Below, in pieces: positions 57,036 to 64,000 of a stretch of DNA of 64,000 nucleotides. Origin of the DNA: Petrosia ficiformis (lineage: Eukaryota; Porifera; Demospongiae; Haplosclerida; Petrosiidae); contig OX345640.1 in the NCBI GenBank assembly GCA_947044365.1, positions 6,560,001 to 6,624,000 of the forward strand, given 5' to 3'. The translations under genes and the position numbers were made by a program. How positions within the stretch are numbered: position 1 is the stretch's first letter; every line of letters begins with the position of its first letter. The notes under the pieces are model-generated. The model was not told the origin of the DNA, did not search any database, and saw nothing but the letters and a program-made list of their open reading frames with translations.

Positions 57036-60000
57036 CTGTGGGTATAACAAGTTAATTATACATAGCACACTACCATACATGTATTGATATTTGATTTGAA
57101 TGTTTAAGTTGCCTAGTAATTAACACCCTCACATCATTACATAGGGAGAGGATTACTGTAATCAGGTTGTGTGTAAGTAAATAAATAAATGTGTTACTAT
57201 AACAATAACTACAAACACTAGTGATGTGTTTAATATAACAATATATATGAAATGAAATAACAAGTAAAGCATGTTATGTAAGGACTTTTGATTCTAGAAC
57301 TATAACTGTTTTAGCTAGTAACATTTGCTATCTTCAATGGATAACACTTCTGGTATATAAGTAAACACATCAACAAATATTTCATATTGTTAGTTGGTCA
57401 TTCCTATCAAGACACTATATGAAGCCTAGTAACATTGAGGTAGTGACACTTACAAATTATAACATACACATAATATCTAAGACCCATAAAAACCACACTC
57501 ACTATACTACAAATTCTTTGATAATTTCGTTTAATAATAACAGCTATAGATATGGTCGCTTTACATGAGACTCAATCTATAATTATATTTATGTGAAATT
57601 TGTGTTATTATGTAGAAAATGGAAGTTGCATCATTCTTGATGTAGTCTCATGTCAGGTTCACCTCTATGTGAAGTGTCTGTATTGTTAATATTCATCTAT
57701 TCATTGTGAGTATCTGTCAAGTGGTATAAACGGAACAAGTATTTGATGCTGATATCAAGGGACATATTTAGCACCATTAATTATGTTTAACACTATAAAT
57801 AATTCAATCACATATCTTCCTGCTATTAACAGAGAAAACTTTTGGCATCTGCAGGTTTATAATTATAGAGCTTAAAGTCTAAGTAGTTAGATATTCATAT
57901 CCACTTGACAGATACCTATTACCAAGCAACTTCTAGGAGCACTTAGAATGAACATATGAATGGTAGTATTCCAGTATTTGGCTACACTGCCAAAAATAAA
58001 TCGGTAAAATAACCATTTTATTGGTTAGTACAGTTGCATGGAATATCATGAGTTTCAATTTAGATTGTCAATTCTCACAGAGGATGTTGTGGCTACATAC
58101 ATGTATGTTACTATGACATAATGTGCACCAAGTATTGGAAGATATAAATTAAATTATGTGTTTGCGGGTTTAGAAACCTTTTTGATGGACAGATACAATT
58201 ACATGTATTTTAGTATAAATTACACCAAACTTTTGACATGAAATATGAGTAGAACAGCACCCTACAATTATGGTGCTTCAACTAATTGTTAAATATAATT
58301 AGTACAAAGTATCTGAAGTATAAGATGTATGTATTCCTAACAACCAATTAATTGTTAAATATAATTAGTACAAAGTATCTGAAGTATAAGATGTATGTAT
58401 TCCTAACAACCAATTAATTGTTAAATCGTTGCAACTGTACTAACCACTAAGTTAGTTATTTTAACTGGTTAATAGATATGACATATGAAATTAATAATGA
58501 GATACTATTACTATAGGTAATGAAGAATACATTAAGATAACTGTTGCTTTGTGGGTACCATTTTTAACTAATTTTATATAATTATACCAAATTAGTGATA
58601 TTACTTTGACAAATATTGAATAATCTTATGCTCCGAGGGTTAATATATTAATCATAGTATGTATATAACTATGAATGATTATGTTGCATTCACTAAAAAG
58701 TGCTAAAATTACTGCTCATAAAACAATAGTCATCTTAATGTACAACATGTACAAATTATTACTAAATTTACCACAATGGAATATATAATAAATGTGTACT
58801 GAGTAATGGAGTATATGTGGTATGTTAACATGAATGGGGATTTACAAATTAAGTAATAGTGATCTACAAACTAATCTTGTTATATTCCTGATATGTTGAC
58901 TATGTTCTTATTAATAATACATTATTATATGTAGTCATATAGTAATGGCTACTAGTATGATTATAATACAATGATACATAAATTACATGTAAACATGACC
59001 TACTAAATGACCAGTAGAGTTTAATACTATATATCTGGCCAAAATATAATGTAAATATTATTATTATTTAAAATTAATGATAAGGAGGAATTATGAGAAA
59101 AAGTAGATTATTGAGTTTCTGCACATGAAAATGAAACTTCTCAACTCAGTAATAATTATTCATATATATATACGTTTTTCCTATCATTGCTTTTCAATAT
59201 CAAGTGATCATGAAGTAATAATTATCTAAAATCCTTTGTATTATGAATGCTTTTACATATCAGGTGTAAAGGACTTGTATATTTCTAAGCTAATGTTCTG
59301 AAGTTGTAATTCAATGATTGTAAATAAATTCATTACTTCCTGTGATTGACCTGTTCTATGACCAAATGATCAGAGGAAATATGATCACCTGATTGGTTAA
59401 GTTGTAGAATAGTTCATTCTCTCAAAAATATAACTACAGCTTACAACATGACATAATTACTAAACAGATTATAGCAAAGGTCAAATATCAGAAGTCATGA
59501 ATCTAATTTAAATCATATTCATTTACCTTATCCTGTGCTTCAACATTTCCACCATGAGCAATTAAGACAGTGATTACTTCAGAATGACCTCTTTCAGATG
59601 CCCAGTGTAAAGGGGTCATTTTGTCCTGTAACATGTAATAATATTTACATGACAAATATTTGTAGTGACATATACAAATAATTTGTAATACATGTATCTC
59701 CAATTATGTAATAATTGAGAATGATTTGCTCCTGTATATAGAGGTTTTGATGTATGTACTAAGCAATTTTATAATAATTATAAACACCACTGTATTAAGA
59801 CTAATGGGTATGATAATGTTAGGTCAAAGAAAATATGAGAAAATGATTCATTAAGATATGATGTGTAGAATAAACGATTTTCTCACAAAGTATGACAGGA
59901 ATTAATAGTAATTATCTGTAATTCAAAACAGACGCATCAACTCTTTGATTACTTACTGAACAGATTATATCAAAGGTCAAATAGCAGAAGTCATGAATCT

Positions 60001-63000
60001 CATTTAAATTATACTCACTTACCTTATCCTGTGCTTGAACATTACCACCATGAGCAAGTAAAGCATTAACAGTATCGATATCTCCTCTTTCAGACGCCCA
60101 GTGTAAAGGGGTCTTTTTGTTCTGTAACATGTAATATATTTACATAACAAATATTATTATTACACAAATAAGTTGGTATACATGTGACTCTAGTTATAAA
60201 TTATAATTGTACTATAATGATTAATAGTGAAGTATAATTATTTCCAGTAACTGCAAGTTATATAGACAATGATTACTTTTAACAGTGATAAATATATAAT
60301 GATTATTATTTTAACTATATAGTTATAATGTATATTATAAGTATTGCAACTGGTTTGATATCCAAAATTGATTATCAGAATATGAAATCAAGAATGCTAC
60401 TTGAATATTCATATTTTTAATTAAGTGGAAATTCACTACTATTAGTGGAGTTGAAACCTGTGGATGTGAAAATCAGTCATTTATAAAATAAGAATTATGC
60501 ACATTTTTTAGCTATTTTTGATTAGTAACTTACTAAACTTGGAATGTGGGTAGGGGAACAGTTGCTCTACATGTTTGCCAGATATTGTTGGCCAAGTATG
60601 CAAAATCATGGAATAACGAGCATTTAGGTATAAGTGTTTGACAAAATTCTTGTTTTAAAAATGACTGATTTTCACATCCATGATCACATATTGCAAAACT
60701 ATGAACAATACATGAACTACATATAGTATTGTAAATACATTAATTATGTGATTTCAAATAAATAACTCACATAATCATCACAAATGTTAGAGTTAGCTCC
60801 ATTCTTTAGTAATCCTTCAATAACATCAACATAGTTCATTTCCCTTGCTACATACAGAGCCTCATCCTACAGTAACATGATATTATCACTATAGTAAACT
60901 TTACAAGTTCTTTTATAATCAATCTTCACTTACAAGAATATAAAGTTTTTTATTTCCTCCATTCTTAATAGATTTCTCAATATCTTCATGATTGTTTTTA
61001 CTCAGTGCTTCAATCACAGCTCTGTCCTATAATAATAATATAATTATTATGATAAGTATCACACAACTATTATCTTGTTAATGATATAATTATGTACAGA
61101 TAATGATTGATAATTTATAAATAGTCATATTACATAATTGGTGTGTAAATTTTTTATGGATATCACAATTACAGCTTATTTTTCTAATTTTCCATGTATA
61201 TCTAGACATAGACTTGTAATGTGTATAAAAAGTAATTATCTACACATGTATGCATAATATATTATTTTATGGTTGTAATCAAGAATTCTGAGTACATGTA
61301 TTCATTTGCTCATATCCATGTACAACCACCTATCAGATTACAACACTCATACTTGTTTGATATAATGATCATCAATATTCACTAAAATTAATATTAACAG
61401 TTAAGATAATTCCATATCACTGGTACATTAATTTAATTCTGCTGTTATCAATTGAACCAGAAGCCCATAATGACGTTGACCACAAAGTGTAAGAGTAGGA
61501 GCGGTAAACTACCACACATTTAATTAAATTGGTCAACAATTATTTTTCAGCTTCCCCAAAGCATGCTCTCACTTTCCTGATAGTAGGTGACTTCATTTCT
61601 GCCTGTAGACGTATTCATTTCATAGCTAACCTTTGAGATTGTCTCGATGTAGACGCCATCTTTAACACAAGATATATACATGTGGGTTCTAAAAATAGTA
61701 ACAGACGGTCAGTTTTAGTCCTATACAAAAGTGTTTGACATCATTGCCTTCTGCCATTGCAATGGCTTCACTAGGAACATCTTCATAGTCTACAAGAGCC
61801 AGAATATCATTCAATTCTTTTCTCTGTTACAAACCAAACATAGTCAATATAGTATATAGTAGCTTTTCATTTTATAGAAGCCATATTTAACAAATGCGTA
61901 TACACATGGGTTCTAAAAATAGCAATAGACAGTTAGACAGATAGTTGACCAATTCAATTAAATGTGTGGTCGTTTACCCGCTCCTACTCTTACGATTTGT
62001 GGTCAATGTCATTATGGGCTCCTGTTTGAACTGAATATTATGTACCATAATTCCAAAGACACCTCCTGAATAAACGCTTTCTTGTTTAGAAGGTTATGTA
62101 AAAGGATAGGAAACAGGAAGTGCCTGACCTTAATTACATGCCTGGGTGTGGTACATTATAACATGTTGTTATTCATAACTGGTAAGATTATTGTCCCGGA
62201 GATGATGTATGAGAAATATAAATGCTATTATGTCCCTTTTAATTTGAGGGCAATTGAGAAGACATTTAGAAATTGAAAAACAAATTCTACTTGAATGAAC
62301 GACCACCAGCCTCATTATAGCACCAAGTGAAGGAACTAAAAAAAAAAATCTTCACCTAGCTATATATTTGAGGATGCACATTATGTAACATAATTAATGA
62401 AACAACATGAAAGATGCTCTCTCTACGTGAGATAATATATAGTATTGAGAAAATGTCACTAGCCAGTATTGTAGAAATAAAGTCTACTTGAAACTATCAT
62501 ATGTAGTCATCATTATTAGTTTTATGTACCTTCATTTGTTGTTTTTTAAGAGCTTCAATAACCTCATCTCCTTTAGCTATGTCAAGAGGTGTCCTTCCAT
62601 ACTGTAATAATAAATATCAATGTAATGAATTATTCTTCATGTAGTATTATAATTATAAAAGTAATTATGATTATAATTATAACTAAAACATCAATCATTA
62701 CTAGATGAACATACTATCACTAAAGGACACTCACAATACCCCTATTCTCATGTATAATATACATGTTTCTCTTTCCTCACTGACCCAATCAAATTAAATC
62801 TCTATACTTATGTAATATTATCCAGTAGAGAAATGTACTTTCATATATATCATTGATTCCTGTAATGTTATGATTTTTCCCAATACAAAATTACAATAGT
62901 CCTGTAGATACATAGGCAAATGACAAATGACTATTTGACTGAATGATAAATTGAATTACATCCCTTGTGATTACTACATGTTTACTATATGTTTAATTAT

Positions 63001-63129
63001 GTTATTGAGCTACAAAACATATTTGTTTACCTTATCCACTGAATGAACATATCCACCATGTGATATGAGAATATTGACAACATCAGCTTTACCATTCATA
63101 GAAGCCAAATGTAATGGAGTCTGTTTATT
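56886..63129 (-). CDS. Ankyrin gene copy 3 (middle part)
   Basis: Exons 63129-63031 (QTPLHLASMNGKADVV), 62601-62530 (RTPLDIAKGDE), 61026-60934, 60866-60771 (32 residues, one more than copy 1), 60121-60023 (KTPLHWASERGD), 59625-59527 (MTPLHWASERGH) and the damaged 57035-56886. All phase 0-0 with good splice sites. No terminal exon with stop and no 5' part: past about 63430 the sequence switches to a dispersed repeat. Since every exon is symmetric, joining to the 49344..49442 exon of copy 2 across the repeat block would stay in frame, so copies 2 and 3 could be one gene. Transcript data would decide. Confidence 0.65.
58284..58415. repeat. 66 bp tandem duplication
   Basis: Two adjacent identical or near-identical 66 bp units (AATTGTTAAATATAATTAGT...). 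Copy 2 has one unit (about 44496). Confidence 0.9.
60461..60680. mobile_element. MITE with about 34 bp inverted ends, copy 3
   Basis: Paralogue of 10012..10230, same ends, somewhat diverged interior. Confidence 0.8.
61458..62024. mobile_element. Foldback element, copy 3, with flipped interior
   Basis: Paralogue of 11265..11763 with ends CAGAAGCCCATAATGACG / GTCATTATGGGCTCCTG. An exon-like stretch after a TAACAG acceptor ends at about 61826 (KELNDILALVDYEDVPSEAI). The segment 61555..61655 is the reverse complement of the part near 11405..11460. Confidence 0.75.
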
Positions 63130-63429
63130 CTACAGGAGGTAACATTCAGTGTATATATGTTTCGAAGTGGTTATAAATATAGCATTATCTTTCTAATAGC
63201 TCTAATAATCAGTTTTAAGTATAACATCATAATACTGTATCTAATAACAGTAGAATAGTCACAAATTTTATGCAATTTCATTCAATTTGTCCAAACTGGT
63301 TTGATGAAACTAGTAACAGTCATAATTTAATACTTTGTTTGTGAATATGGTATGATATTTTATAATTATGAAAAAAAATTTATTATACTACTCATAAATA
63401 ATTACATACGAAACATTAGAAACTCTTAT

Positions 63430-64000
63430 GGTTTTAAATATGACAATAGAAGTAGTGGTATAAAAAATACAGTGCACATTGCAATGGAGCCTGAACTAGT
63501 TACTTAGTACTAAACACTTCATGTCTATTGTATTAACATGCTGTTGAGGATTCTTTAGAATGACAGAAAGTGAGTTATTTATATCGCTTTGGAAAATTTG
63601 ATGCTATATAAATGTTTATAACAACTTCAATAGAACACTTATGTATGCTACTAATGAGAATAACAAGTCAAGAAAGCCTGTAACACAGAGCAGGAAACAT
63701 CTGTACTGATGTTTTATTTCAATAAAAGTTTCACATGTTTAGTTTCCATTGTTGTGGAAACATTAAAAAAATATTCGAATAACAAATGAATAGTCAGATA
63801 TTGGAATATTTGTGTAATGTATACAGCTTTAAGATGAAACAGAATTACTTGTACAATACTGTTATTGTAGAGTAGATTGAAATACTCTGGAATAGACTCA
63901 TATACTTGCTAGATTATACAATTAACAATATATCACACACTAGAAATAAACAAACAGCTCAAGGTCTATTATATAGTAACAAATACAAGTTCATTGTTGT
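63430..64000. repeat. Long dispersed repeat, copy C (cut by window)
   Basis: Ankyrin-intron homology ends near 63430. From about 63520 the sequence follows copies A (50710..) and B (53770..), more diverged, with stops in the frame that is open in A and B. It continues past the window end. Confidence 0.65.

Noticed and set aside
62082..62276. 64-codon plus-strand gene
   Set aside because: The paralogous stretch near 11825 is interrupted, and it lies antisense in an ankyrin-gene intron.

Overview
The window looks like a sponge (demosponge, Amphimedon-like) nuclear genome segment. It is strongly AT-rich. Its genes are split into short exons with GT..AG introns, single 33-residue ankyrin repeats sit on single symmetric phase-0 exons, and the DNA between is crowded with hAT, piggyBac-like, Tc1/mariner, Ty3/gypsy and Penelope-like elements. 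The species assignment is inference. There are no bacterial-type operons, rRNA genes or CRISPR arrays.

The backbone is a tandemly duplicated family of ankyrin-repeat genes, all on the minus strand. Copy 1 (4167..20022) can be assembled exon by exon with matching splice phases into one protein of about 817 residues: an N-terminal helical, death-fold-like exon, a large helical plus beta-rich exon, a coiled coil, then about a dozen ankyrin units and a stop. Copy 2 (40042..49442) keeps the 3' end of the gene. Copy 3 (56886..63129) keeps a middle portion and has one exon broken by a local inverted duplication. The 3' flank of copy 1 (1..4150) is duplicated too (31826..40020). Comparing copies gives empty sites that date the insertions: a piggyBac-like MITE and an unclassified 0.54 kb element only in copy 1; a Ty3/gypsy element, a 161 bp hAT MITE and a Penelope inverted dimer only in copy 2.

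Upstream of copy 1, 22072..26386 is a 4.3 kb Tc1/mariner-type unit (TA target duplication, perfect 22 bp terminal inverted repeats). It holds an internally deleted transposase and, on the same strand, an intact six-exon gene for a BEN-domain protein of 507 residues. Both ends carry clusters of the palindrome ACTCGCGAGT, which resembles the CGCG element bound by the BEN protein BANP. This is the most interesting candidate system in the window.

The stretch 26.4-31.8 kb is a graveyard of hAT MITEs, 32 bp minisatellites, hairpin elements and two exons of a DUF3504 (Crypton/tyrosine-recombinase-derived) gene. The 31.8-40 kb block carries a Ty3/gypsy element with one long gag-pol frame (35140..38775). 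45272..47992 is a head-to-head pair of 5'-truncated Penelope-like elements (reverse transcriptase plus GIY-YIG nuclease) with a 13 bp target duplication. 50.2-55.5 kb holds gene-poor repeats, a degraded C48 protease-like transposon gene and tetraspan-like gene fragments.
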